From Streptomyces sp. HD (lineage in GTDB: Bacteria > Actinomycetota > Actinomycetes > Streptomycetales > Streptomycetaceae), in the NCBI RefSeq assembly GCF_028369295.1, contig NZ_JAQMYP010000017.1, positions 104,904 through 168,903 of the forward strand: a DNA stretch of 64,000 nt. The letters are read 5' to 3'. Under the pieces are notes generated by a model that had not been told where the DNA came from, ran no database searches, and saw only the letters and a list, made by a program, of their open reading frames with translations. This document shows, piece by piece, positions 40,116 to 48,509 of the stretch. Position numbers and translations under genes: made by a program. How positions within the stretch are numbered: the first letter of the stretch is position 1; the number at the start of each line of letters is the position of its first letter.

Positions 40116-40412
40116 TCAGTGGTCGTCCCAGTGGCCGTCGTGGGCGGCGTGCCGGTGGCCGTCGTGGAGGTAGTCGACGTGGTCGCCGTGCAGGACGCTC
40201 TCGTGGCCGCAGTCGGCGCCGTGCTGATGGCTGTGGCCCTCGTGCGCGACGTGCCCTTCCGTCTCGCACTCGTCCCAGTGGCCGGAGTGCTCGCGGTGGA
40301 GGTGGCCGTCGTGCGCGTAGTCGGTGTGGTCGCCGTGCGGCACCGCGGTGTGTCCGCAGTCGGGGCCGTGGGCGTGCGTGTGGGCGGGGTGTTCCACGTG
40401 CAGGGTCGTCAT
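40116..40412 (-). CDS. Histidine-rich metal-binding protein with two internal repeats
   Basis: A 98-residue protein with about one third His plus Asp/Glu. It is an internal duplication: HGPDCGHTAVPHGDHTDYAH in the first half matches HGADCGHESVLHGDHVDYLH in the second, each followed by a DGHxHxxHxGHWD ending. Each half has one DCGH cysteine. Soluble, no signal peptide. Homologues in Streptomyces are sometimes mislabelled as zinc transporter permease, but there is no membrane segment. Storage or delivery of Zn, Ni or Co is the likely role. I see no clear Zur or Nur box upstream. ATG 40412 is the first start with the repeat register intact. Confidence 0.8.
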   Translation of the reverse strand: MTTLHVEHPAHTHAHGPDCGHTAVPHGDHTDYAHDGHLHREHSGHWDECETEGHVAHEGHSHQHGADCGHESVLHGDHVDYLHDGHRHAAHDGHWDDH

Positions 40413-40521
40413 GGTGCTCACCTTCGGGGCGGGTTCGTGACGTCGACAGGCTGCCACGCGAACGGCGCATATCGGGTCATTCGGCTTGCGTGGCGCCCCG
40501 CCACCCCAGAGGGTCGAACCC

Positions 40522-41499
40522 ATGAAGGGCATCAGCTACTCACGCTACGGCGGCCCCGACGTGCTCTCCTACGGGGATGTGCAGGACCCGCGGGTCGGGC
40601 CCGACTCGGTGCTGGTCAAGGTGCGGGCGGCGGCGGTCAACCCGGTCGACTGGAAGTGCCGCGAGGGCCACATGGACCGGATGCTGGAAGCGGCCTTCCC
40701 GGTGGTCCCCGGGTGGGACGTCTCCGGCGTCGTCGTTCAGCCGGGTGTGTCCGTCACCGAGTTCGCCGTCGGCGACGAGGTCATCGGCTACGTACGTGAG
40801 GACTTCCTCTCCCGCGGCACCTTCGCCGAGTACGTCGCGGCGCCCGTGCGCACCCTCGCCCGCAAGCCCCGCAACCTCACCTGGGAGGAGGCGGCCGGAC
40901 TGCCGCTGGTGGGGCTGACCGCCTACCAGGTGCTGCTCAAGGTGCTCCGGGTCAAGCGCGACGAGACGGTCCTCGTGCACGCCGCGGCCGGCGGGGTGGG
41001 CTCCGTCGCCGTCCAGCTCGCCCGCCATCTGGGCGCCCGTGTCATCGGTACGGCGAGTGCGCACAACCACGACTTCGTACGCGGCCTCGGCGGCGAGCCC
41101 GTCGAGTACGGGGACGGCCTGGTCGAGCGGGTGCGCGGGCTGGCGCCCGACGGTGTCGACGCGGCGGTCGACACGGTCGGCGGCGAGGCGCTGAAGGCTT
41201 CGGCCAACCTGCTCGCCCCCGAGGGGCGTCTGGTGTCGATCGCCGACCCGGACGTCTTCGACTACGGGGGCCGCTACTACTTCGTCCGCCCCGACATGGA
41301 GGACCTGCTGCGGCTGTCCGAGCTGGCGGAGGAGGGGGTGGTGTCCGTGCACGTCTCGGAGACGTTCCCGCTGGAACGGGCGGCGGACGCCCACCGCCTC
41401 AACCAGGAGGGCCGCACCCGCGGCAAGATCGTGGTGACGGTGGACTGGGCCGCGGAGGAGACGGCGGCGCCGGAAGGGCTGTGGCAGGGCGCGGAGTAG
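40522..41499 (+). CDS. NADP-dependent oxidoreductase, quinone reductase-like MDR family
   Basis: A 325-residue zinc-less medium-chain reductase. It starts MKGISYSRYGGPDVLSYGDV; VKVRAAAVNPVDWKCREGHM and the cofactor motif VLVHAAAGGVGSVAVQLARH follow, with no structural zinc cysteines. These reduce quinones or enones using NADPH. ATG 40522 follows an agagggt site and starts at the first strand. It is divergent from the His-rich gene with about 110 bases between, and its convergent neighbour is the DUF202 pair. Confidence 0.9.
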   Translation: MKGISYSRYGGPDVLSYGDVQDPRVGPDSVLVKVRAAAVNPVDWKCREGHMDRMLEAAFPVVPGWDVSGVVVQPGVSVTEFAVGDEVIGYVREDFLSRGTFAEYVAAPVRTLARKPRNLTWEEAAGLPLVGLTAYQVLLKVLRVKRDETVLVHAAAGGVGSVAVQLARHLGARVIGTASAHNHDFVRGLGGEPVEYGDGLVERVRGLAPDGVDAAVDTVGGEALKASANLLAPEGRLVSIADPDVFDYGGRYYFVRPDMEDLLRLSELAEEGVVSVHVSETFPLERAADAHRLNQEGRTRGKIVVTVDWAAEETAAPEGLWQGAE

Positions 41500-41606
41500 C
41501 CCCGGCTCGGGACTGAGCCGGCCCTGCGGTCGCGAGGGTCGTGGCGGTGGTGGAGGCCGTGGCGGTCGTGGCGGCCGTGGTGGATTCGGCGGCCGTCCTC
41601 AGGAGA
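41500..41606. repeat. GTGGCGG/GCCGTGG low-complexity spacer
   Basis: Between the convergent stops at 41499 and 41607 is a run of imperfect GGTCGTGGCGG / GGCCGTGGTGG units (about 41525-41600). No hairpin as clear as the other terminators is seen. Non-coding. Confidence 0.5.
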
Positions 41607-41936
41607 TCAGAAGACGAGGGCGGCGGCGCACACGGCCAGCGCCACGGTGAGCAGGACGGTGGCCGTCGCATACCGGGGCGCGAGCGCCGCGGGCTCGGCC
41701 GACGCGGCGAGAACGCGGATCCGGCGGTGCGCGAGGGCCAGGAAGCCCAGCCACAGCCCGCAGCACAGGGCGCAGACCACGCCTCCGACCACCGAGAGCC
41801 CGCCATGCAGCGCCGTCTTCATGGCGAGTATGGCGGCCACGGTGCCGGACAGTGTCGTACGTCGCCACGCCAGTCGCGTCCGCTCGGGCTGCAGCCCCGG
41901 ATCCCGCACCGGCCCGGCGGCCGCCCCGGCGCTCAC
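41607..41936 (-). CDS. DUF202 membrane protein (second of a pair)
   Basis: A 109-residue protein. The motif DPGLQPERTRLAWRRTTLSG at the start is the DUF202 signature; two or three helices follow (VVGGVVCALCCGLWLGFLAL and ATATVLLTVALAVCAAALVF). GTG 41936 overlaps the stop of the first DUF202 gene (GTGA), giving translational coupling. DUF202 proteins are of unknown function. Confidence 0.8.
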   Translation of the reverse strand: MSAGAAAGPVRDPGLQPERTRLAWRRTTLSGTVAAILAMKTALHGGLSVVGGVVCALCCGLWLGFLALAHRRIRVLAASAEPAALAPRYATATVLLTVALAVCAAALVF

Positions 41937-42325
41937 CCCTCCCACCCGACGAGCACGACGACGACCATCCCGACGGCCACCACCGCGACCACGAGACTCA
42001 GCACCGCCGGGAACCGTGACACCGGCAGATCCTCGCCCTGGCGCATCGCCCGCTCGCAGCGCACCCAGTGATTGACCGCGCGCAAGGAGCACAGCACGCC
42101 CGCCGCCAGCAGTGCGAGCGCCAGTCCCACGCGCCAGCCCCAGCGCAGGTCCGGCAGGAACTGGTCCACCGCGAAGCCGCCGCCGATGAGCGCGAGCGCG
42201 GTCCGCAGCCAGGCCAGGAAGGTGCGCTCGTTCGCCAGCGAGAACCGGTAGTCGGGGGTGCCGCCCTCCTGCCGGATCTGCTGCGGTTCGAACCACAGCC
42301 GGACGTTTCGTACGAACTCGATCAC
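41933..42325 (-). CDS. DUF202/YidH-like membrane protein (first of a pair)
   Basis: A 130-residue protein. After an amphipathic start (NVRLWFEPQQIRQEGGTPDY) comes RFSLANERTFLAWLRTALAL, the YidH/DUF202 signature, and three transmembrane helices ending VGMVVVVLVGWEG. GTG 42325 is chosen because upstream frame residues are Pro/Arg-rich and unrelated. The two DUF202 proteins probably form a hetero-complex in the membrane. Role unknown. Confidence 0.82.
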   Translation of the reverse strand: MIEFVRNVRLWFEPQQIRQEGGTPDYRFSLANERTFLAWLRTALALIGGGFAVDQFLPDLRWGWRVGLALALLAAGVLCSLRAVNHWVRCERAMRQGEDLPVSRFPAVLSLVVAVVAVGMVVVVLVGWEG

Positions 42326-42387
42326 ATGAACGACCCTATCCGGGCGGTCATCGGGGGGCGCTGTCGGTGCCGCCCGCCAGGGTGCGG

Positions 42388-42912
42388 TCAGCCGGACGAG
42401 CCGGTCTCCCGGTACGCCCGGAGCCGTTCGTAGGCCGCCAGCCCGTCCGGCACCCACGCCCACTCCGGCAGCCGGCGCCGCACCTCGGCCTCGGGCAGGA
42501 AGTCGTGCCAGGCGACCTCCTCCACCTGAGGGCTCACCGGCAGCTCGCAGCGCACCTCGTACACCGCCGACCACCAGGTCTGCCCGGCGCCGTCGTCGTA
42601 CAGGAACTTGAAGAGGAAGGTGGGGCGGGGCAGACCGGTCACGCCGAGTTCCTCCTCGGCCTCGCGCAGCGCGGCGTCGTCGTACGACTCGCCCGCGCCG
42701 ACCACCCCGCCGACGAACATGTCGTAGCGCGAGGGGAACACCAGCTTGGTGGGTGTGCGGCGGTGTACGAAGAGGCGGTCCTGCGCGTCCCGGGCCTCGA
42801 TGAAGACGCAGCGGTGGCGCAGCCCCTTGGCGTAGGCCTCGCCGCGCGGGGACTGTCCGACGACCTGGTCGTCCTCATCGACGATGTCGAGGATCTCGTC
42901 AGCAGAGCTCAT
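42388..42912 (-). CDS. Nudix hydrolase, IDI-like subgroup
   Basis: A 174-residue hydrolase. The Nudix box is complete: GGVVGAGESYDDAALREAEEELGV, split here as GGVVGAGESYDDAAL and REAEEELGV. The N terminus EILDIVDEDDQVVGQSPRGE and HRCVFIEARDAQDRLFVHRR are like the isopentenyl diphosphate isomerase/YfcD branch. The IDI catalytic Cys is not evident, so a nucleoside diphosphate derivative is the more likely substrate. ATG 42912 is taken; a TTG at 42924 is an alternative. Confidence 0.88.
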   Translation of the reverse strand: MSSADEILDIVDEDDQVVGQSPRGEAYAKGLRHRCVFIEARDAQDRLFVHRRTPTKLVFPSRYDMFVGGVVGAGESYDDAALREAEEELGVTGLPRPTFLFKFLYDDGAGQTWWSAVYEVRCELPVSPQVEEVAWHDFLPEAEVRRRLPEWAWVPDGLAAYERLRAYRETGSSG

Positions 42913-42988
42913 GGGGCCATCCAAGCAGGGCGGCCCTTCGGGGCGGGGCGTGCGAGGGGGTGGGACGGCCGGGGTCAGGGCGTCAGTG

Positions 42989-43903
42989 TCAGGGCGTCTG
43001 GAGGGCGGCCGCCGCCCGCCGGGGCTGCGTCACGCCGCACGGCATCGCCGAATGCGTGCCGAGCATGATGATGCCCACCACGATCCCGGCGAGGCCCGCC
43101 GCCTCCCACGCCAGCGCGCCCGCGTCGGTGCGCAGACGGTCGCCGAGGAAGCCCACACCGCAGGCGATGCCGGCCAGCGGCTGGGCGGCGGTCAGGGCGG
43201 GCAGGGACATCCGCAGGGACGCCGTCTCGAACGCGCTCTGCACCAGGACCAGCCCCGTCAGGCCGAGCGCCACCACGGCGTACGGCTGCCAGCCGGTCAG
43301 GATCTCCGTGAGGCCGCCCTCGGCGAAACGCTGCCCGGTCACGCGGGTCAGCGCGTCCTGCACGCCATAGAGGAGACCGGCGGCCGTCGCCAGTAGCGCC
43401 GGGCCCGAGCTGAGCCGGGAGCGCTTGGCGTACCCGGTGAGCAGCAGGGCCACTCCGATCATGACGCCGATGATCAGCCAGTGCCGGAGCGGGTTGTCGG
43501 TGGCCGTGCCACCGGTCGGCTGTCCGGCGACGATGAACGCCGTCACACCGCCCGCGAGCAGCGCGAGGCCCGTCCAGCCCTGGCGGCCCAAGGGCTGCTT
43601 CGTCTGGCGGCGGGAGAGCATCAGCGCGAACAGCAGGTTCGTCGCGAGCAAGGGCTCCACCAGGGAGATCTCGCCCTGGCCCAGCGCCATCGCGCCCAGC
43701 GCCATGCCGACCACCATCAGGCCGATGCCGCCCAGCCAGCGCGGCATCTTCATCAGGTCGAGGAGGATCCGGGGCGAGAGGAAGTCGCTCAGCGGGGCCC
43801 GTTGGGCCGCGTTCTGCTGGAGGACGAAGCCGAAGCCCAGGCAGCACGCAGCGGTGACGGCGAGTATCAGGATCTGAAGCGACACGCTGCGTACCTCGAT
43901 CAT
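42989..43903 (-). CDS. DMT-family transporter
   Basis: A 304-residue membrane protein with 9-10 helices. It opens VSLQILILAVTAACCLGFGF and carries EISLVEPLLATNLLFALMLS, as in the NIPA-like/DMT group of actinobacteria. Substrate unknown (Mg2+ for eukaryotic NIPA). ATG 43903 starts directly at the first helix and is preferred over longer frames reaching 44020. The C terminus (QPRRAAAALQTP) is cytoplasmic and basic. Confidence 0.8.
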   Translation of the reverse strand: MIEVRSVSLQILILAVTAACCLGFGFVLQQNAAQRAPLSDFLSPRILLDLMKMPRWLGGIGLMVVGMALGAMALGQGEISLVEPLLATNLLFALMLSRRQTKQPLGRQGWTGLALLAGGVTAFIVAGQPTGGTATDNPLRHWLIIGVMIGVALLLTGYAKRSRLSSGPALLATAAGLLYGVQDALTRVTGQRFAEGGLTEILTGWQPYAVVALGLTGLVLVQSAFETASLRMSLPALTAAQPLAGIACGVGFLGDRLRTDAGALAWEAAGLAGIVVGIIMLGTHSAMPCGVTQPRRAAAALQTP

Positions 43904-44156
43904 CCTGCCGGGGGAGGGGGACGGGGTGCGTAAAGGCCGACTGTAGCGGCCCTGGGCCCGGCATGCGCGTCCCACCATCGTCCGGTGCCTGCTTCGACGA
44001 CGCCATGACGTACGCCACACAGTCCGAACAAATCCGACATTGCGGACGGGTTGAATGCCTCAACTGTCCCACTGGTAACGCTAGTTGACGCGTGTAACGC
44101 CCCGGTGGCCCTTGACGTGAACCATTGGCTGCGGGTTTGCTGTGCGTGATCGCTCG
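43904..44156. other. Divergent promoter region between DMT transporter and TPR-like gene
   Basis: No gene is seen in these 253 bases. GTAACGC occurs twice (44075-44081 and 44094-44100), and TCAACT / AGTTGA form a 6-bp inverted repeat with 17 bases between (about 44060-44088). These could be parts of ECF-type promoters or regulator sites for the TTA-containing gene. The AT content rises around 44030-44070 (ccgacattgcgg to gaatgcctc), as expected of a promoter. Confidence 0.35.
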
Positions 44157-45146
44157 ATGACTGTCCCCACACTTCCCCCGACAGAACCCAGAACGGTGTC
44201 CCCACCTCCGCCACCCCTCGGCCGCGGCCGGAAGCGTGCAACCCACACCTTCGACCCGGCCCTCGACGACGCCGAGCTCGCCGCCGCCCGCACCGCGCTG
44301 GTCCAGGGCCGGTGGCAGACGGCCCGCTCGCTGCTCGCCCGCACCGGCGACGATTGGGACCGCAGAGGGCACCGCGTCACCGTCCTCGCCCGGGAGCCGT
44401 ACTGCGTACCCTGGATCCGCGACTGGCTGCTCGCCGAACCCGACTCCGTCGACGCCGCCGTCCTGCTCGCCCTCGCCCAGGTGCGGCTGGCCTTACGCGG
44501 CAAGGAGAAACCGGTCCGCGCCCGCGAGTCCTGCCGCACCGCCGCCGAGCTCGCACCCGCCGACCCCACCCCCTGGCTCGGCCTGCTCATGCTGGAGAGC
44601 GTGATGGGCGCCGAGGGGGAGGTGCGCAGCCTCTTCGCCGAGGTCCGCGCCCGGTACGCCGACCATCACCACGCACACCACCTGATGGTCGCGAGACTCG
44701 CCGAGCACCGGTCCGGCAGCGGCCCCGACCCGCTCCACGAGGTCTACGACTTCGCCAACGCCGCCGCCGAGCACGCCCCCGCCGACTCCCCGCTCGCCAT
44801 CCTCCCGGTCATCGCCCACGCCGAGCGCTACCGCGTCCTCGCGGCGGCCGGACACGAGCCGCGTGACCCCGCCACCTCCGGGCACTGGACCGGACGCCGG
44901 GCCCGGCAGGTGATGCGGGCCGCCTTCGACTGGTGGCTGGAGTGGGAGCAGGAGGGGCACCCGCGCCGCCTGATCGACCTGAACTTCCTCGCCCACGCCA
45001 AGGTCTGCGAGGGCCGCGGCGCCGAGGCCGCCGCCCTGTTCCACCGCATCGGCGACCACGCCACCCCGTCGCCCTGGTCCTACCCGGACCACGACGCCTA
45101 CTCCGCCTTCCGCACCGCCCGAGACACCGCACTCGGCACGACGTGA
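44157..45146 (+). CDS. TPR-like helical protein containing a TTA (bldA) codon
   Basis: A 329-residue soluble protein beginning MTVPTLPPTEPRTVSP, with a proline-rich start then helical repeats: ALVQGRWQTARSLLARTGDD, LALAQVRLALRGKEKPVRAR, ESCRTAAELAPADPTPWLG. The Ala-rich paired helices and the WxxA pattern resemble tetratricopeptide repeats. Codon 113 (44493-44495) is TTA, the only TTA I find in a gene of this window; in Streptomyces the TTA tRNA is the bldA product, made late, so this gene's translation should be development-dependent. ATG 44157 is chosen over GTG 44142. Function unknown. The downstream 330 bases are a degenerate repeat array. Confidence 0.7.
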   Translation: MTVPTLPPTEPRTVSPPPPPLGRGRKRATHTFDPALDDAELAAARTALVQGRWQTARSLLARTGDDWDRRGHRVTVLAREPYCVPWIRDWLLAEPDSVDAAVLLALAQVRLALRGKEKPVRARESCRTAAELAPADPTPWLGLLMLESVMGAEGEVRSLFAEVRARYADHHHAHHLMVARLAEHRSGSGPDPLHEVYDFANAAAEHAPADSPLAILPVIAHAERYRVLAAAGHEPRDPATSGHWTGRRARQVMRAAFDWWLEWEQEGHPRRLIDLNFLAHAKVCEGRGAEAAALFHRIGDHATPSPWSYPDHDAYSAFRTARDTALGTT

Positions 45147-45149
45147 CGG

Positions 45150-45400
45150 TACCGACTCGACGTGACAGGAGCGACTCGACGTGACGGCATCGACGCCGAC
45201 GCAACGGCTTCGTCGAGAAGAGGCGGAGCCGAACCGACGGGACGGCATCGTCGCGACGAGGCTGCACCGACTCGATGCGGCACGACGTGACGGCACCGAC
45301 GCAACGGCACCGACGCAACGGCACCGACTCGACCCGGCACGACGTGACGGTGCCGACTCGACGCAACGGCACCGACTCGACGTAACGGCCCCGTCGCAAC
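45150..45400. repeat. Degenerate repeat array (ACGGCACCGACTCGACG-like)
   Basis: The 332-base gap between the TPR-like gene and the amino acid permease is filled by imperfect 12- and 18-base units such as gacgcaacggcaccgac, gactcgacgtgacgg and cggcacgacgtgacgg. About fifteen copies are recognisable. All six frames stay mostly open because of the biased composition, which creates spurious reading frames. No gene is credible here. From 45400 to 45478 is a Pro/Ala-coding-like C-rich stretch before the permease ribosome binding site. Confidence 0.75.
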
Positions 45401-45478
45401 GCAACAGCGCCGCCCCGGCCCCCACTCGACCCGCACCCCGACCCGCACCCCCCAACCCCACCCGAAGGACGGTCTCTC

Positions 45479-47026
45479 ATGACGACGGGCAGTTCCAGTA
45501 CGAGCACGGCCTCCGCGGGCGGCGGAGGGATCAGTACGTTCAAGGGGCAGGACCGCGCTCTGCGCGCCGACCGGCTGGGTACCGCGGGCCTGCTGCTGTC
45601 GGTGCTCGCCGCCACCGCCCCTCTGATGGTCGTCGCTGGTGTCATGCCCACGACCTTCGGGGTGATGGGTGTCCTCGGCCAGCCGCTGCTGTTCGTGATC
45701 CTCGGCCTCGTCCTGGCCCTGTTCAGCGTCGGATACGCCGAGATGAGCAGGCACGTCCACAACGCAGGTGCCTTCTACGCGTACATCTCCCGCGGCCTCG
45801 GCGGCACCGCCGGCGCCGGCGCCGCGATGGTCGCGCTGGTCGCCTACAGCTCCCTCCAGGTCGGCATCTACGGCATCTTCGGCTTCGAGGTGTCCGGCCT
45901 GCTGGCCACCTACCTGGACACGGAGGTCGCTTGGTGGATACCGGCGCTCCTCGCCGTGCTCCTCGTCGGCGCGCTCGCCTGGCTCAAGATCGACCTCAAC
46001 GCGCGCGTACTCGGCGTACTGCTGATCATCGAGGTCGCCCTCGTCGTCATCTTCGACGTCGCCGCGATCGCCGACCCCGGCAAGGAGGGCCTGTCGCTGC
46101 ACGCCTTCAACCCCGACACACTCACCGGCGCGGGCATCGGCACCGCCCTGTGCTTCTGCGTCGCCGCCTTCCTCGGCTTCGAGCAGGCGCCCGTCTACGC
46201 CGAGGAGACCAGCCGCCCGCACGTCCTCGTGCCCCGCGTCATGTTCCTGGCCATCGGCGGCATCGCGGTGTTCTACACGGTCAGCTGCTGGGCGTACACC
46301 GTCGCCGCCGGCCCCTCCGCGATCCTCGGCACCGCCCAGGAACAGAGCGCCGGCCTGCTGTTCTTCCTCACCGAGGACCTTCTCGGCACCGGCTTCACCG
46401 ACGTCCTGCACGTGCTGTTCGTGACCGGCATGTTCGCGGCGATGCTCAGCTTCCACAACGTCGTCGCCCGCTACGCCTTCGCCATGGGCCGCGAGGGGCT
46501 GCTGCCCCGCGCCTTCGGCCGCACCAGCGGCGCGAGCGGCGCCCCCGGCACGGGTTCACTGCTGCAGACCGGGATCTCGATCGTGGTCGTCGCCGCCTTC
46601 GCGTTCACCGACGACAGGCCGACCGGCGACCCGACCGCACCGGTCCTGCACCTGTTCACCTGGATGGGCAGCCTGGGCGCGCTGGGCGTGGCCGCCCTGA
46701 TGGCCGCCGCCTCGGCCTCGGTCGTCGTCTTCTTCGTCCGCCGCGGGGCCGCGGCCGCCCAGTTCTGGCGGCTGGCCGCCTCCGCGCTCTCCGTCCTCGC
46801 GCTGCTGTTCATCGTCGTCTACACCGTCAAGGACTTCGACGTGCTGATCGGGGCGGGCCCGGGCTCCGCCCTGAGCTGGGCGCTGCCCGCCGTGATCGCC
46901 CTCGCCCTGGCCGTCGGCCTGGTCCAGGGCCTGCTCCTGCGCTCCCGCGCCCCCGAGCGGCACGCCCGCATCGGGCTCGGCAACGAGGCGTTCCAGCTGG
47001 ACAAGGCGGCGACGGAGAGCTCGTAG
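45479..47026 (+). CDS. APC-family amino acid permease
   Basis: A 515-residue transporter with 12 predicted helices. Family features are LGTAGLLLSVLAATAPLMVV at helix 1, FYAYISRGLGGTAGAGAAM in the first cytoplasmic loop and FCVAAFLGFEQAPVYAEETS at helix 6 with the APC-type FE(Q/S). N terminus is Ser/Thr-rich and soluble. ATG 45479 has a ribosome binding site aaggac. It appears to be monocistronic. Substrate: an amino acid or polyamine, not resolvable by eye. Confidence 0.88.
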   Translation: MTTGSSSTSTASAGGGGISTFKGQDRALRADRLGTAGLLLSVLAATAPLMVVAGVMPTTFGVMGVLGQPLLFVILGLVLALFSVGYAEMSRHVHNAGAFYAYISRGLGGTAGAGAAMVALVAYSSLQVGIYGIFGFEVSGLLATYLDTEVAWWIPALLAVLLVGALAWLKIDLNARVLGVLLIIEVALVVIFDVAAIADPGKEGLSLHAFNPDTLTGAGIGTALCFCVAAFLGFEQAPVYAEETSRPHVLVPRVMFLAIGGIAVFYTVSCWAYTVAAGPSAILGTAQEQSAGLLFFLTEDLLGTGFTDVLHVLFVTGMFAAMLSFHNVVARYAFAMGREGLLPRAFGRTSGASGAPGTGSLLQTGISIVVVAAFAFTDDRPTGDPTAPVLHLFTWMGSLGALGVAALMAAASASVVVFFVRRGAAAAQFWRLAASALSVLALLFIVVYTVKDFDVLIGAGPGSALSWALPAVIALALAVGLVQGLLLRSRAPERHARIGLGNEAFQLDKAATESS

Positions 47027-47131
47027 CGGAGCGGTGCGGCTGCTGGAAGTCGCGTAAGAGGTGGTTACGGAAGTCTGACGAGCACCCGCGTTTCCTGGCC
47101 CCGGCCGGGTCGCGGGTGTTCGAATGAAAGC

Positions 47132-47902
47132 GTGAACCCCGAACAGCCCGAACCCCCCGAAGCAGAGGGCGAGGCGAGGGCCGAAGCAGAGGCCGAGGCG
47201 AAGGGCAAACCCATCGGCCGCCGCGTCCTCCTCGGCACCCTCGGCCTGGGCGCCCTCGGTGTGGTCACCGCGCCGACCCTGCAACGCGGCCTGGAGTCCT
47301 TCCTCGCGAGCGCGTCCGACAAGGACCCCACCGGTCTGACGGACCTGCTGCCCAACGGCGGCGGCTTCCGCTACTACTCGGTGACCTCCTCCGTACCCCG
47401 CAAGAACACCACCACCTACCGCCTCACCGTCGACGGCCTGGTCGACCACCCCCGGACCTACACGCTCGCCGACCTGCGCGCGCTGCCGCAGACCCGGATG
47501 GTGCGCGACGTCCAGTGCGTGACCGGCTGGCGGGTCCCCCACACGCCGTTCGAGGGCGTGCGGCTGTCCCGGCTGCTCGACGCCGCGGGGGTGCGCAAGG
47601 GGGCCGGTGCGGTGCGCTTCACCTGCTTCGACGGCGCGTACACCGAGAGCCTCACCCTCGACCAGGCCCGCCGCGCGGACGTCCTCGTCGCCCTGCGCAT
47701 GCAGGACAAGGACCTCGGCCACGCCCACGGCGGCCCGGTCCGCCTCTATGTGGCGCCGATGTACTTCTACAAGTCCGCCAAGTGGCTCTCCGGCATCACC
47801 GTCACCGAGGACGTGCGGCCCGGCTACTGGGAGGAACGCGGCTACGACGTCGACGCCTGGGTCGGCCGCTCGAACGGACGCGACGATGAGCCTACGACTT
47901 GA
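47132..47902 (+). CDS. Molybdopterin-dependent oxidoreductase, sulfite oxidase fold (MsrP/YedY-like), Tat-exported
   Basis: A 256-residue protein with GTG start. After a Glu/Ala-rich N-terminal tail, a twin-arginine signal lies at KPIGRRVLLGTLGLGALGVV. The SUOX-type molybdenum domain follows: FRYYSVTSSVPRKNTTTYRL, TYTLADLRALPQTRMVRDVQ-C-VTGW, where the Cys is the Mo ligand. Further features are GVRLSRLLDAAGV and PVRLYVAPMYFYKSAKWLSG. The stop overlaps the cytochrome b gene by 17 bases; as in MsrPQ, the pair likely passes electrons from the membrane to a periplasmic-side enzyme. Real substrate unknown; methionine sulfoxide repair of surface proteins is one option. Confidence 0.9.
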   Translation: MNPEQPEPPEAEGEARAEAEAEAKGKPIGRRVLLGTLGLGALGVVTAPTLQRGLESFLASASDKDPTGLTDLLPNGGGFRYYSVTSSVPRKNTTTYRLTVDGLVDHPRTYTLADLRALPQTRMVRDVQCVTGWRVPHTPFEGVRLSRLLDAAGVRKGAGAVRFTCFDGAYTESLTLDQARRADVLVALRMQDKDLGHAHGGPVRLYVAPMYFYKSAKWLSGITVTEDVRPGYWEERGYDVDAWVGRSNGRDDEPTT

Positions 47903-48509
47903 CGCCCCCGGCCCGGCCACGGGCGTCCGGCGCTTCGGCGGGGCCACCCGCTGGGTGCACCGTACGACGGCCGCGCTGATGGGCGTGTGCGTGGTGACCG
48001 CGGCCTGTCTGTACGTCCCGCAGCTCGCCGAACTCGTCGGCCGCCGCGAGCTGGTGGTCCGTGTTCACGAGTGGGCAGGCCTCGCCCTGCCGGTGCCCGT
48101 CCTGGCCGGCCTCGCTTCCCGACTGTTCCGCGCCGACCTGGGCTTCCTCAACCGCTTCGGCCCGCACGACCGCCGCTGGCTGCGTGCCGCCCTGCGCCGG
48201 GACAGGCGGCCCTCGGCGCGTCCGGCGGGCAAGTTCAACGCCGGGCAGAAGATCTACGCGGCCTGGATCGCGGGCGCCACGCTGGTGATGCTCGGCACCG
48301 GCCTGCTGATGTGGTTCACCCACCTCGCACCCCTGGTCTGGCGCACCAGCGCGACCTTCGTCCACGACTGGCTGGCCCTCACCATCGGCATCGTCCTCGC
48401 GGGCCACATCGGCATGGCACTGGGGGACCCGGAGGCTCGCCGCGGTATGCGGACCGGGGTGGTGAGCCGGGAGTGGGCCGAGCGGGAGCACTCGCTGTGG
48501 CGGCACTGA
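47886..48509 (+). CDS. Cytochrome b/b6-type membrane subunit (FdnI/b561-like)
   Basis: A 207-residue protein with four helices. Haem-ligand histidines are in RWVHRTTAALMG, VRVHEWAGLALP, ATFVHDWLALT and AGHIGMALG. The KFNAGQKIYAAWIAGATLVM segment is typical of the formate dehydrogenase gamma/cytochrome b561 group. ATG 47886 overlaps the end of the molybdoenzyme gene, so the two proteins are made together, and this one should transfer electrons from quinol to the Mo enzyme. It overlaps in antisense a long secreted-protein frame, which I regard as a run-on. Confidence 0.88.
   Translation: MSLRLDAPGPATGVRRFGGATRWVHRTTAALMGVCVVTAACLYVPQLAELVGRRELVVRVHEWAGLALPVPVLAGLASRLFRADLGFLNRFGPHDRRWLRAALRRDRRPSARPAGKFNAGQKIYAAWIAGATLVMLGTGLLMWFTHLAPLVWRTSATFVHDWLALTIGIVLAGHIGMALGDPEARRGMRTGVVSREWAEREHSLWRH

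Noticed and set aside
40413..40521. Zur box upstream of the His-rich gene
   Set aside because: No TGAAAATCATTTTCA-like palindrome is present in this short gap.
45181..47127. Long frame spanning the degenerate array and permease
   Set aside because: It lies out of phase with the clear APC permease and consists of Arg/Pro/His shadow sequence.
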